Of a DNA stretch of 64,000 nucleotides, positions 1 to 35,652 are shown piece by piece. The stretch is from NCBI GenBank assembly GCA_036898135.1, contig CM072523.1:43521011-43585010 (forward strand), given 5' to 3'. Below the pieces are notes generated by a model. The model had not been told where the DNA came from. It saw nothing but the letters and a program-made list of their open reading frames with translations, and ran no database searches. Origin of the DNA: Oncomelania hupensis. Lineage: Eukaryota > Mollusca > Gastropoda > Littorinimorpha > Pomatiopsidae. Numbering within the stretch: the first letter of the stretch is position 1; the number at the start of each line of letters is the position of its first letter. The position numbers and the translations under genes were made by a program.

Positions 1-29
1 TTGACATTGGCACACTGTTTTTCCCCCAG

Positions 30-22678
<22,649 letters not shown>

Positions 22679-22949
22679 AGTTCCCTGCTGTTTTTATTTG
22701 GACTATTATTTGAGTGCCCTAGATTGTTGTAAATTATTATATTGTTTAGGCTATAAACAAAGTTTGTCATACTACCCTCACCAAGCTGGCCCTGAACATT
22801 TCTTTCCTTACGATGAAAATGTTTTGTTTTACTTTTTAATTAGGTTGTCGTTTATACCTTGATTATCGTGTACTGACTTGTGAAAAAAAAGAAACAGTTT
22901 GATTATTATTTTGAAATATCTGTTCACATCATTTATCATGATGATGATG

Positions 22950-23021
<72 letters not shown>

Positions 23022-23640
23022 TGCATGTGTTAATCTGTAAATACAATCTGTTTAAAGTGCATGGTATTTGGGGTAATCTATGTCTGGTAATAAAATAACG
23101 ATAACAGAGGTATTTGCATAGAGGTAATTTCTTGTAACAAAAACAACGCAAACCGAGAAGTGTCTTTTGACTTTGTCTGCCTTAGTGTTGTATAGGTAAA
23201 CATGCCCACTTTTTGTGCATACTTCTGTCAATGGACATTTTCAAATGATGGTTTAGATGACCATAATAATCTGTTGCCACTATTCTGCTTCTTTTTCCTC
23301 CTTTCAACTTTTTAGTGTGTTTGATCTCACTTTTTACTGTTTGTCTGTGTCATCTTTCTAAGTCTATTTCCTGTTTCAAAGTGCATTTAGGCTTAAGCCC
23401 ATGCCGCTTTGTTGTTGTTGTTTAGAGGATTATTATTTATTTGTAAATATGGAATTACTCAATAGTGCGCCATCTTTGTTTTCCTCTGTGGAGTGAGAAA
23501 TTGCTGTATTGTCTTCTTTTGATAAAGTTCGCTGTTTTTTCAGTGTGATGGTAGTTTTGGCATTATTTACACCGTCCTAGTTCTTTGTGTTTAAATTTCC
23601 CATGTATAAAATAAATACATTTCATCTGCTTTTGATGTCG
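22679..23640 (+). other. Probable 3' UTR of the exchanger
   Basis: Non-coding sequence after the stop. Candidate AATAAA signals lie at 23089-23094 and 23610-23615. A (TAA)n tract occupies about 22950-23021. The exact cleavage site cannot be fixed from sequence. Confidence 0.5.
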
Positions 23641-25940
23641 TTTGCAATTGTAGTTTTCCTTTAAACATTCTATTACACATGGGCTTATAAGCAAGGCTTG
23701 CTGAAGCAATGTTATCCACAGTTGTAATATAAGTATTTAATTTTGAGTTGAAGTTTTCACTTTGTCTATATTTTCTTGATTCTCCAAAGTAACAGTTTAC
23801 AATTTGGAACCACTATTAAAAGTTTCCTTTTTCTTTTCATATTTCATTATTGATTCTTTTATTTTTGTTAGCTCCATTTGTTTGTTTCTTGTATTCTTTA
23901 AACTGGAAACCTGATTGTTGATGTTTTTCCCTCGCTTTTGGTTGTTGTCCAGAATCAATACTTAAATCTCTTACAATTTCACTTTCAAACTGTTGTTCTT
24001 TTTAAAACATAATTTTTCAAATTTTGGTAATTAAAAATTTTGTTTTTTTGCAAGTTCGTTTGTTTTTCTCATTTTATTTTGCATGGGAAAATGCTTCCGT
24101 GTAACTTTATTTTAATTGAATATTATAATTTTGTGACAATCAAGAACGAGAGCTAAAGTGGAACCTTGTAAGTCTTTCATAATGTGAAATATCCAAGATC
24201 ACTTACACTTGTGTTTTACACAAAGTCTTCATAAAATGTTTGGATTTTGGGCTGCATTGCTATTAATACCTGGCCACACCTGATATTGATGACTTCCCCT
24301 TTCTCCCCCTCCCCTCCTCTCCCTCCAATCCATCCCACAAGATTTATTCATTGCTCTTTCTCCTCCCCCCCCCCCTAACCCCTCTCCCCACCCTTCCCTA
24401 ATGTCTAATACAATATGCAAATGAACGTCTGTTGATTTTTATGATGTGATGGTGTGTGTACATATTTTGTTTGATGGTTTGTAAGACAAATATTGACAGA
24501 TTTACTCTTGTTTCGTATGATTTTAAACTTAAGATTCTTACTGCTGAGGAAATAACTTCTCAGGGGTTCAGCAGATAGAAGTCCTGTTTGAGGCACTTTT
24601 CTAAAACTGTTTTACACAGAGTTGATTTCTCATTCTGGGCCATAGAAAATAATCTGTACTTTAGTAGTTCTTCCATAAATGTCTACATTGAAGAAGGCAA
24701 TTGGATGACAGTTAATTTAGGGTCTTCTTCTTCTGTAGGTTGACCATTGTCACTGTGTGGGTCTAGCCTGGACAGGGAAAACTTTCTTGGCTTCCGGGTC
24801 TTCTCTAGAGTTTGCTGTGTAGTGGGGAGTGTCACATAGCAGGCATTGGGACAGAGAAAGTGTATGGTACCATCAGATCCGTCAGTTTGAGTCCAAAATC
24901 AATAATACGGAGGATGTGAATCGGGTGGGAAAGAATTGTATAGCTGCTGTTTGGGAGACAGGTATGCAAGCAGAGCTATAGATCATCTATACAAAGGATT
25001 TGAAATCCAAACTCCAGTATTTGAGTTCCCATTTTCTCACATTTCAGATAACAATTGACAAAGATGAAGTCTTTATAGCAGGGTGAGTCATTGTTCTGTG
25101 TATAGTAAGAAGTCTGTCCAAGTGATTTCTATGCAGCATAATAGTTTTGCTTATCATCACAAATAATGTAAACTTATTGTAACGATTTTCAACATTAAAG
25201 CCTTTTAAAATTGAAAGGTGTATCTCTTTGAGTATTATATGCAACATAAAACTATGTTTTTTGTGTCATTTTTTATAATTAAAAAAAAAGTTACTGAGAC
25301 ATTTTTTGGTTATTTGCTTGAACGATGCCAGGAATGACACTTTGGAACAATTATGACAGGACTGACACTTTGGAACAATTATGACAGGAATGACACTTTG
25401 AAAGAATTATCGCAGGAATGGAAGCATTGAGAGTGAAAGATGTTGTCAAAGTTGGGTTTTGTTTAAGATTGTATTAATATTTTTATTGGAAATGTTAAAC
25501 AAGCTTTATTTATGACTTCATAAATTTTGTTTAAGAAGTGATGATAGAATGTTAAGTTAATGAATGCAATGGTCACTCTTGTTACGAATCCTGAAATGGC
25601 ATATGTAAGGTTGTTGACATTTGTGAATGATGCAGAGAATCTGAGTTGTTGTTGAAGATTATTTTCTGCAATGTCCTGTAAATACCAGTTTTGCCCCCCA
25701 CCCCAAAAACATATTATGATAATTCACAAAATATTGTTGTATCAGATCACACCTAATTTGCATTCATGTGCCTGCTATGTTTTTCTCTTTCATAAAATCA
25801 TGTAATTCTGAATGCACCAAATATTGTTTTGTTGGAACACATAACATTGATGTCATGTAATGTATGAGTGAGTGAGTAAGCGTAGGTGTATGAGTAATTC
25901 TCCTCCAATATAAATGTCATGTCGGTCGTTGCCTGGAATT
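23641..25940. other. Intergenic AT-rich DNA
   Basis: No genes recognised. C-rich runs lie near 24300-24400. Three diverged 28-bp tandem units (TGACACTTTGGAACAATTAT) lie at about 25331-25425. Confidence 0.55.
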
Positions 25941-25942
25941 AA

Positions 25943-26454
25943 TACTACCACAAGTATATCAACTAACAAGTTAGCATCTCGTATTGCCCCTAGACGACGT
26001 GCGGTGGTCCCGTTTAGCTACAAGCTGAGACGGGGAAATCCCAAACCTAAAAATAGAATAGAGAATTCTGGGAAATCTGTTCTCGCGAAGATGTGCTCGC
26101 TGAAATGAAACGAAAGTTGAGAGAGTAACTGCATATTTCTGGTAGTGAACAAAGGCAGAAACTTGTCAGCAGTATTATCAGCGATGGAGTTATAATGGAC
26201 GAAGTGCTCCATACCTATGAAGTTGCCTTTGCTCGAGCAAAGAAACTAAAGAAGGATTTAGCCGACGTTATTTCAGAAAAGGATTTCTCTACCCATAATT
26301 CCCCTGGGTTTTGAAGTTTCTAAAAAGTTATTTCAGGCCGATGACGCTCTATGGAGCACAAAGCATGTAAAGGGAAGCAATCGGTTGTACGCGCATGTCG
26401 ATAGAGACATAGAAGAGAGATGCTAACTTGTTAGTTGATATACTTGTGATACTA
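25943..26454. mobile_element. MITE with about 38-bp terminal inverted repeats
   Basis: CACAAGTATATCAACTAACA continuing into AGTTAGCATCTC at 25949-25980 is matched in inverse at 26417-26447. Outer bases pair partly (TACTAC / GTAGTA). The inside is 430 bp with broken frames and no known domain. The TSD is ambiguous. Confidence 0.8.
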
Positions 26455-27578
26455 CCTATGTTGTCGTCATGGCATTGTCAGCATCACCTTTAGGATCATT
26501 ACTGGCACAGAATACACAATTTATTCAGCCAAATGAAACAGGGAACATTGCCAAATAGAAATTGCCCTGATGTTGATAAACAGCCATAATTTGGTGTCAA
26601 ATCTTTCAGATGAAATCTCCAAGTACTACAGTCTTATCTCACTATTACTTGCTAGTAGTATACAGGGCAGTATTATTTCCAGGTATCTACAGATATGGTG
26701 TACATAATGTTATAAAGTGATTGTCCTTATTGCAAACTATTGTATGTATATATAGGCATTCTATTGAACTTGGGCACAAATGTTCCTTACAGTGGATGCA
26801 ATATTCCTATATGTCTGTGGACGGGGATGCAAAATGAAACATGCTAATCTGACCCCTCTACATGATTATCTACCCACTCCCGTCTGGTACAGTAGCGGAA
26901 TAATTGCGCCATAACTAAATGTGATTGAAGGGTGCAGACCAAACAAATGCGCAGATCCGTACGTTTCAAACCCTGGAGTGGGGCAGGGAGGGTGAATTGA
27001 GAATGGTTAGCTCTGTCATTTTCCTCCTACTTGACAAGTTTACATACATATCATCGTCATTATTAGTCCATTATTGGTGGTTGCTTTTTAGCGTGATGTG
27101 TGCTTAATACAGCCCTTGAGAAAGAAGAGTCATTATACTTGGATTCCTTCCAAACTTGTGATGAATTGTCTTCCCGGTTTAAATTAACATTGAATTGTTT
27201 CCCTTTTATCTTGGTTTATTAATGATATTTTAGCGCATTCAGACTGGTTACAAGGAACTGTGCTATAAAAAATTATTATTATTGTTTTTGGTATGAGTAT
27301 TGTTTAAAATCCAGATTGGAATTTTCACAGATTTTGTTATTTTTGTATTTGGAATACTGAAAATGTCAAATGAAGTTGGTTGACCTTAATTCACTAATAA
27401 TTTATTTTTGCTATTGACATGAATGAGTCTAAGGTTGAGTTTGTAGATAGAGGATTGCTTTTTAATGTTGCCAGTATAAGCACTGTATATCAGTGCAGTT
27501 ATCATGTAATGTAATGTGTGAATGAATAAACTATGATGTTGAATATTGTCGCCACTATAGAGAGGGAGAAAGTTGAAG
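26455..27578. other. Intergenic DNA, nothing recognised
   Basis: AT-rich sequence without long frames, known motifs or repeat ends. A single ATCATGTAATGTAATG near 27501 resembles the tail of the (TGTAA)n repeat family. Confidence 0.5.
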
Positions 27579-27580
27579 TA

Positions 27581-27957
27581 CAGGGTGTTCCAAAAGTCTT
27601 GGGCACAATTGAAGTCCCCATATCTCAATTACTATGAATGGTAGTAAGATAAAAGTTGTGCCATTTTAAAGCTAATTACATTAAGTTTTTTGTAAAGCTG
27701 TTGATTTTATTATTTCTTTTCAGACCCATTAATGGCGTTCACTCAACCAAAAAATGCTGGGACGCGTTTGGCAAGAATTTGACTATCGGCTTGATGTGTG
27801 TCGTGTGACCAATGGTGCTCACATTGAACATCTTTGAACATTCCATGTAAAAATTGAGATTACAAGCTTTCTGAATTTACCAGATGCGTTTTTATATCCT
27901 TAATAGTTTCGGAAATATTCAATGTCAAAATGTGCCCAAGACTTTTGGAACACCCTG
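27581..27957. mobile_element. mariner-type MITE
   Basis: Perfect 27-bp inverted termini begin CAGGGTGTTCCAAAAGTCTT at 27581, with the matching end at 27931-27957. TA lies on each side (27579-27580, 27958-27959). The element is 377 bp with no transposase. TIR style and TA target fit the Tc1/mariner superfamily. Confidence 0.93.
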
Positions 27958-27969
27958 TACTTTGAGAAA

Positions 27970-28740
27970 CGGTTTGGGGTAAATAAAGATTACATTTAAG
28001 AAAAAGGTTTTAAGTAAATAAAGATTACACTTAAGAAAAAGGTTTTAAGTAAATAAAGATTACACTTAAGAAAAAGGTTTAAGTAAACAAAGATTACATT
28101 TAAGAAAAAGGTTTTAAGTAAATAAAGATTACATTTGATTAAAAAAAAAAGTTTAAAGTTTATAAATATTACATTTTGAGAAAAAGGTTTTTAGTAAATA
28201 AAGATTACATTTGAGAAAAGGGTTATAAGTGTATAAATATTACATTTGAGAAAAAGGTTTTTCATAAAGATTACATTTGAGAAAAATGTTTTAAGTAAAT
28301 AAAGATTATATTTGAGAAAAAGGTTTTAGGTAAATAAAGATTACATTTGAGAAAACGGTTTTAGGTAAATAAAGATTACTTTTGAGAAAAAAAAATTGTG
28401 TAAATAAAATTAAATTTAGAGAAAGGTTTTTAGTAAATAAAGATTACATTTGAGAAAAATTTTTTTTTTATGTAAATAAAGATTACATTTGAAAAACATT
28501 TTTTAAGTAAATAAAGGTTACATTTAAGAAAAAGGTTTTTAGTATAAAAAAAATTACATTTGAGTAAAAGGTTTTAAGTAAAGATAACATTTGAGAAAAA
28601 GGCTTTAAGTAAATAAAGATTACATTTGAGAAAAAGGTTTAAAGTAAATAAAGATTACATTTTGAAAAAAGGTTTTGGGTAAATAAAAATTGCATTTTCA
28701 GAAAAGATTTTGGGAAATTTAAATTTTTTGTGATAAAAGA
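27970..28740. repeat. 36-bp satellite, about 21 copies
   Basis: Units read AAGTAAATAAAGATTACATT then TGAGAAAAAGGTTTT with frequent point and length differences. It abuts the mariner-type MITE on the left and the LINE relic on the right. Confidence 0.93.
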
Positions 28741-28789
28741 TTTTGGGTAACTGTTAAATTGCCATCCCTAAGTAAATATCCCAAAATAT

Positions 28790-30060
28790 TCCAAAAGGGT
28801 GATCCTTCAGGAGTGTCAGAACTATTGCTCCATCAGCCTCATCAGCCACCCCAGCAAAGTCCTTCAGAAGATAATACTCAACAGGTTGAAACCTCAAGCT
28901 GAACAAATCATAGCTGAAGAACAAGCAGGATTCAGGGCAGGGCGAAGTACCACTGAGCAGATTTTCAACCTTAGAATAATCTGTAAGAAATACCTACAGC
29001 ACCAACAACAATAATCTGCGAGAAATACCTACAGCACCAACAACATCTATATCATGTGTTTGTAAACTTCAAGAAAGCATTTGACCGAGTCTGGCATGCA
29101 GCTTTGTGGACAACAGTGAGAGAGTACAACATCAGCTCCAATATTATTGAAGTCATCCAAAGCCTGTATGAAGGCAGTCCTCCACAACAGCGCCATCGGG
29201 AACTGATTCAGAACTACAATCTCCATGAGTCAAAGATGCCTACTCTCTCCAACACTCAACATCTTCCTAGAACGCATCATGTCGCCCTTGCAGATCAAGA
29301 AGGCACAGTCAGAACAGGGGGTAGAGCAATCTCCAACCTCAGTTTTGCGGATGACATTGATGGATTGGCTGGAGAGGAACAAGAACATGAACAGCTGGTA
29401 CAGAGGCTTGACACCATCTTCAGCTAGCCTTTGGAATGGAAATAAGTGCAAAGAAGATCAAAATGATGACCAGCAACACCAATGGCATCAACATGGACAT
29501 CAAAGTCCAAGGCCAATCCCTTAACACTGTGCACAGCTTCAAATATTTAGTAGCAATTGTATCGGACAGCGGATACCCATAGGAAGTCCTCTCCAGGATA
29601 GCACGAACAACAGCAGCCCTGACAAGTTGAAGCCCATTTGGAAAGATAGGACCATCAGATCTACAACGAAGAATACAAAGCATGAAGATGAGGTGCTACA
29701 GAAGACTTCTTGGCATTTCCTATACCTAGCACATCACCAACGACAAAGTCCAATAGAACATCACACAAGCCATTGGACAACAAAATGACATGCTCACAGT
29801 GGTGAAAAAATGGAAACTCTGATGGTATGACCACATCACTTGAGCATCAAGCTTTGCAAAGACCATCTTGCAAGGCATGGTGCAAGGAGGTGGAAGAAGA
29901 GGGAGACCAAAAAAAGAGGTGAGAAGACAACATTTGAGAATGGATTGGCTTGACACTGAGTTAAGCCATGAGGAATGCTGAGGACAGAAAAAGATGGAGT
30001 ACACTGGTTAAAAAATAATCTGTGGTGCCCCTACGACTTTTGAATTTTGGAGATGGCCAA
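28790..30060 (+). pseudogene. 5'-truncated LINE reverse transcriptase, several frame breaks
   Basis: Blocks in order: NYCSISLISHPSKVLQKIIL, IIAEEQAGFRAGRSTTEQIF, VFVNFKKAFDRVWHAALW, and FADDIDGLAGEEQEHEQLV (the RT active site, FADD), then ILQGMVQGGGRRGRPKKEV at the C-terminus. 29015-29050 repeats 34 bp in tandem (AGAAATACCTACAGCACCAA), which breaks the frame. The 3' end matches 46240-46360. The QAGFRxGRSTxEQI family is a common invertebrate RTE-like or I-like LINE; the exact clade is not decided. Confidence 0.9.
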
Positions 30061-32215
30061 AGGTAAACAGGATTAAGAAACGGTGGGAAAAGAAAGTGTT
30101 TGCCACTGAGAAGGATCAAGGAAAACAAAATGTTAACGCAAAAACACAAGGGAGTAAGTAGTTTTTACACAAAACGGTTTGGGTTGCCTCCATTATTGAG
30201 AATGGCTTTCAATCAAGAAATCCCAAACCTCTGTGGGTTTATCCCAATGCAATTACTGAGGTTTTAATGTGTGTGTAATCATTTGTTGTGTGTAATTGTT
30301 TGCAAAAAAGATTGAAGATAAGAGTAGGGTAAAGCCAGAAAAATACTCCCAATAATCAGAAGGGCTCTGTATGACGTTATAATATCCAATACCTGTTAAT
30401 GTTATGCATTCATTGTGTGTGTTTCTTTCAATGTTTCTCCAAAACCAATGCAATCCGACTATGATTTAATTTTTAAAAGTATTTTATAGCTTTTTATGTG
30501 AATCTTCACATTCACTATTATGTCTCTTGAAGTTTTTGCAAACTGCTCTAAATGTATATACTCCTTTGTACTGATTTTTGTCTCTTTTATAGGAATTTTA
30601 CCTTTTGATTTCCAAAGATTTGTTTTGTATTTTGGGCCCATTTTAACATTTCTTAATTTTACATTCATTTATGTTGTTTTGAGATTTTTTTAATAACTGG
30701 CAAATTGACCAGTTTATCACTTTCTCGAAACTTGTTTTTTGTTCTAAAATAATTATCCATTTTGATTTTTGAAATAATTCAGTATTACTGATCACAGATA
30801 CGATAGTATTGAGAAAGCATTCACACAGATGTTTTAATTTTTTAAAATATATAAACATTTTTTCTGCTTTTTTGTTGTTGTAACCTCATTGCTCTGTTGT
30901 AGCTTATGCCATTTCAAATTGTCATTTAAAAAATTACAGTTGTATTTCTCCAATCCACCGTTCTTAGCTTGGTTCTAGATGTAATTTGTAGACTCCAACC
31001 CACTAGGTTTATTTAGTTTAGTTACATAAATAATAAAATGTAGTTATTGCTGTCATTATTGCTATCATTATTGCTTCAATCCACCATGTCCATGTAATCT
31101 ATACATTTTATTTTTTAGTTGAATTTGTGTATATAATTATTTCTTCAATGTCTTCTTAGCTTGTAAACTGTTACAAGGTGGTACAAAATAATATATTAAA
31201 TATATTAAAATCATAATATCTACTTAATGATTGTATTGCACGTTTCAAAAGGTATCAGCATGTGTAAGCTGTCATGACCACAAAATGATGAACATTCTGT
31301 TTCATATCAACACGTGAGAGCGTCATTCATCATTGATCATTCCATTTCACACCCATTGACAGGCTTTAAACACCCAGTTGTTGATACGTGTGAAGATGGC
31401 TTTCTTCTCCTTCAGCCCCGAGTTGCCTAGACAGAGCGCTACATAATGCTATGTAACTATTTTGTCGGAAAGTCTGGGCAACACTATGCCCGCGGAGAGA
31501 GCCGCAGAGCTCTCTTTAGCAGTCTCGAAGGGTTTTGCGAGAGAAAAAAAAGATGGCAGCCAGAGTGGTGGGCTTTCGATTTGCTAATGGAGAGGTGAAA
31601 TAGCAAGGGAGGACTTTTTGTCATTAACAGTCTTGTAAGATTTGTATACTTGTTATTTGGTGGAATAATTATGTTTATGTGCAGCCGGTATGAATGAGTA
31701 TTTATATTTGATAGTATTGTTGTGTCCTCAGTCCGATTGACAGTAACTTTCACTTTCAGCCAAATTCACATTGATTGGCTGTTGTGCAGTCAACATGTGC
31801 TGCACCATTTTAAAAGCGCTTGCTTATGGCAAAAGGTTGCTCAGAAGCGCAAAAATAGTTTGTGTGTGGCACTTTTATTCTAAGCAACTTGGGGCAAGTT
31901 CTTGTGGTAATACCTGCACAGGGCAAAACTCCCACAATTTGGTGTTGCACAATTTCAAGAGCGTGTAATGTTGATAATATCATGATGTAGGTAATTGTCA
32001 TAGTTGCATCGACTCATTATTCTATAGAAAACTCTGGGACAATTTGTCAATGTATGTACTAACAAGTAGTGTGTCGTTTTGTTGTATTGCACATATCAAA
32101 CGTAGTTGGTTGGGGAATTTGTCAACTTGTAAAAATGTAGACTCATTGAAAGTTCTGCCTTTTTTTTTCTTTTTTTTTTCAAATTGTAATGAAATATTTT
32201 ATTAATTGTATGAAT
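30061..32215. other. Intergenic DNA, no gene recognised
   Basis: Mostly AT-rich. A more GC-rich patch (about 31390-31600) has CpG-containing words (CCCGCGGAGAG) and two AAGATGGC words, but no supported exon. Confidence 0.45.
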
Positions 32216-32219
32216 ACTG

Positions 32220-32484
32220 GTGTCAAACCTGTCCATTCTCGAATGTTGTCCTCCCACCTCTTTTTCGGTCTCCCTCTTCTTCTAAATCAAGTGCAAGGAG
32301 GTAGAAGAAGAGGGAGAGACCGAAAAAGAGGTGGGAGGACAACATTCGAGAATGGACTCTTTTGACACTGAGCGAAACAATCGGGGTTGGTGAGGACAGG
32401 GAAAGATGGAGTACGCTGGTTAAACGATCATCTGTGGTGCCCATATGACCTCCGAGTTACGGGATAGGATAGGATAGGGATAGG
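32220..32484. mobile_element. LINE 3' end in inverted (head-to-head) arrangement with (GGATA)n tail
   Basis: 32296-32484 is the + strand LINE 3' end (GTGCAAGGAGGTAGAAGAAG ... GGATAGGATAGGATAGGG). Directly before it, 32221-32286 is the reverse complement of its first about 65 bp, separated by about 10 bp. The arms can pair almost perfectly. Confidence 0.88.
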
Positions 32485-32774
32485 AATGAATATAGATCAC
32501 ATTATTGATTGAGCATAATGTACTTATAAATGAACTTTTATTTTAATTTGTAAAACACATATCAGAAATAGTTGCTGCTTGGGAATTTCTTGCAAATAAA
32601 GGGATTTGGTGGGAGGGAAAGATGGAACGCCAGTACAATGTTTAGGCCAAAATGGAGGATGTCTTGTTGAGCCTCAAAGTACAGTGGTTAGAAGGTGAAT
32701 GTTTGAGGTGGTAGTATTAAGGTCCAAAGAGTAAAACAACGGCAACACATCCCCTTTGCCCCAAGGATGTGTGC

Positions 32775-32990
32775 GTGACATGGAGTTGTGCACCGTACAG
32801 GTGGACAGTGGATAAGTCGCCGGTTTCCTATGCCGAAGGTCGCGGGTTCGATTCCCGCAAGGGGCGAACGTATGTGACTTAGGTACGAGACTTTTGAGGT
32901 CACCGAGGGTTTTCTCCGGGCACTCCGGTTTCCTCCCTCCCTTCAATAATGGTACAAGTTGCAGTCAATATAAAAATTTCAAAAATAAAA
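32775..32990 (+). mobile_element. tRNA-derived SINE
   Basis: B-box GGTTCGATTCCCGC near 32845 sits in a tRNA-like stem region. It is followed by CGAGGGTTTTCTCCGGGCAC, TCCGGTTTCCTCCCTCCCTT and CAATAATGG. A reverse copy lies at 34420-34600. Confidence 0.82.
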
Positions 32991-33161
32991 ATTTGATTTT
33001 CTTCCGTCTTCTAATAGCGATCTCCCTGCCTTTACACCACCTGTTTGAGTGATGTATGTGTATTTGGTGTGTGTGTGAGGGTAAATGAGACAGGTGAGCG
33101 TGTATGTTGGTATAGATCGCTGCGCTTTGAGCCTTGGGGAAAGGCGCGTACACAGCATCCT

Positions 33162-33196
<35 letters not shown>
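33162..33196. repeat. (ATT)n microsatellite
   Basis: About eleven ATT units. Confidence 0.95.
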
Positions 33197-33539
33197 GGAT
33201 TGAACACTTCAAGTCTTGGGCTATCCAAAAACCGTACTACCAAGTGTGTTGGACTTTAGTCTTTTTTTCAAAGGTTTGACCATAATCTTGGGTATAATTT
33301 AAGAGAACTGAATCGTGTGTGGCATAGATTATAAAACAAACACAATCTAAAAGTCATGTTCTAAGCATTGACAAGGTTTCTTAGATCTGGCGTTAGAAGA
33401 TGTTAAATTAAATTTAAAAAAACAAATGAAAATGAAATTAGATCTGTCCAAAAACCATTTGTTCACATCTTGTACATCAAATCTGACTTTGTTAATCATC
33501 TCTCTTTCATTATTAAACTGTACACACATTTTTATAATT

Positions 33540-33969
33540 CAGACATGGGACTGATCCGTATTTATACTGATTTCCGTATTTATACTGATTTCCGTATTTT
33601 TTAAAAGTCAATGGGTCATTTCTGAGATCGACCCAAATCCGAAGAGAAAATTGGGGGGAGGGGGGGGGGGGGGGGGGGGGGGAGGGAGGTACTGTGAGCT
33701 TTGGCGCCTTCGCGAGTTCAGTTGTCGGGTAGTTCCGTCATGTTTCACGAAGCACAGTGAACAGCCTAGAAAGTTAATTGTCCTGCTCAGATTGCATCAG
33801 ATCCTGAGATTGCACCATTTGGCTTCCCCTTTTTAAAAAATGTTCCGGGGAGGAGGGGGGGAGGGCATGCCCCCGGACCCCCCTACCTTGCTTGGCGCTT
33901 CGCGCCGTCGGCTCGGCGCTTCGCGCCTTCAGTTTCAGTATTTTTCACAATTCCCTTGTCCCATGTCTG
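33540..33969. mobile_element. 430-bp non-autonomous hAT-like element, 6-bp TSD
   Basis: Perfect 12-bp termini CAGACATGGGAC / GTCCCATGTCTG are flanked by ATAATT (33534-33539 and 33970-33975). The inside has a long G run, GGGCATGCCCCCGGACCCCC and GGCGCTTCGCGCC words. That GC-rich block style is common in invertebrate hAT elements. No transposase. Confidence 0.85.
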
Positions 33970-34419
33970 ATAATTGCGGGGAAGAGAGGGAGGAGGAATG
34001 GGGGGGGGGGGGGGGGGGGTAACATGACATTTTATTCATGACTTTTTATGTTGTGTTTTAATGGTAATGTAATGTTGTTTATGACCTTTTGTTGTTAACA
34101 TTTTAGCTCAAGTATATATAAAACAATGCGGTAGGTTCCTATGATACTTGTGTGCATAATCTTAATGTTATGATTTACGACTTTTTTTTTTTTCTTCTGT
34201 TAATGTTTTAGCTTTAATTTTATTAAGTGCTTTGTGATAGATTTTGTAGCTAGATGTAAGTTACAAATTCAGCATGATTTATGCTACATTTTGACTTGCA
34301 ATTTACATTTGGAGCTTTAAGTTTTAACAGTGATTGTGTATGATTAATTGTAGCATTTTGAAGACGGAAAGGAAATCTAATTTTTATTTCTGACATTTTA
34401 GATTGACTGTAACCAATAC

Positions 34420-34605
34420 CATTATTGAATGGAGGAAGGAAATCCGAGTACCCGGAGACAACTCTGGGTGACCCTAATAATGTCATACCTAAATCACATA
34501 AGTTCACCCCTTGTGGGAATGGAACCCACAACCTTAGCCATAGGAAACCAGCAACCAACAATGTGCCACAAGCCCTGACAAGGCCTCTCCTTGTTAAAGA
34601 TGTAT
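34420..34605 (-). mobile_element. tRNA-derived SINE, reverse copy
   Basis: The reverse complement of the repeat at 32775-32990: CCATTATTGAATGGAGGAAG, GAGTACCCGGAGACAACTC, and the B-box complement GGGAATGGAACCC. Confidence 0.8.
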
Positions 34606-34609
34606 GTAC

Positions 34610-35650
34610 TTATTTGGAACATTGTGCTTGAAATCCTTCTTTTGTTAACTAAACTAGCACAATTTTAGATCCTAGCATTCTACATGCAAAGCCTTTTATC
34701 TGCATATGTAAGATCTGTTTATTTAGTTAAAAATACAATATTGTGTGGTTTGTTTTTTATCACAGTATTCATTTCAGTATGGATCTCAAATGGTTTTTCT
34801 GTAATAATAGTGGTGCACGGCCCAATTGCATTGCGCAGTCTTGGTCAGTTAAACATTTGTATTTTTTTTTAGAATTTGCAGTATTCATTTAGTATTGATT
34901 GCTGATTATAAGCTAGTATTTGGGTTAATTTGTGTTATTTGTCATAAGGTCAAACTGATTTGGTGTATAGTATGTTTAAACATTGCACTGATAGCTAGCA
35001 TAATACTTTTGATTAGTTTTTGTCAAACAGTACAGTTGTATTATTTATGTTTGTATTGCTCATCATAATGGTATTGTTCATTTAATACAGTGTTTCAGCA
35101 CATCTTTTATACGTATTAAGGGTTAGCTCTCTTTTAACCAAGTTGTGGTCCTGATTCGGCTCTTTGCAGTCTGCTGGACCTTATAAACGACTAACTCACT
35201 AACTAATTTAATATAATATTTAGCATTGTCGATCACCTTGCTAGGTATGAAACAATTCAAATGGTAAATTCTTTTAGATTGCTATGTGTTATTTCTTTTA
35301 GTTTAGAATCTTAATTACATACACATTCTGTAGAAAATGCAATATGTACACTTTTTAATTACTGCTACTACTAACACAATTTAGCAGCATATTTTCTTTG
35401 AACTTCTTCAATGCATCTATTATTGTATGGAGTTGAAAATAAAAGTTGAATCTTGAGATGAATCGTTTGGTTTTATTATTGAAATAATGTATTTCTATTT
35501 TTCTAAAATGTTCCTTCAAAGTTTTGTTAGCCTGTAAACTCTTCAGTTTATCTTTGCCTTTGATGAAAAATAAATGTGTTTTCTAGTTCTTTAGTGACCA
35601 TTTGAACATGAATACAAAACATTGTTGTAAGCTTGTTCCATGCATGCAAT
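34610..35650. other. Intergenic DNA with a fragment of the (TGTAA)n repeat
   Basis: About 35090-35215 resembles the 3' part of the family at 18121 (GTTTCAGCACATCTTTTATA, GTCCTGATTCGGCTCTTTGC, CTGCTGGACCT). Otherwise AT-rich with nothing recognisable. Confidence 0.6.
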
Positions 35651-35652
35651 CA

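Noticed and set aside
31380..31600. GC-richer patch with AAGATGGC words, considered as a promoter or first exon
   Set aside because: No supported exon, donor or conserved protein follows on either strand.
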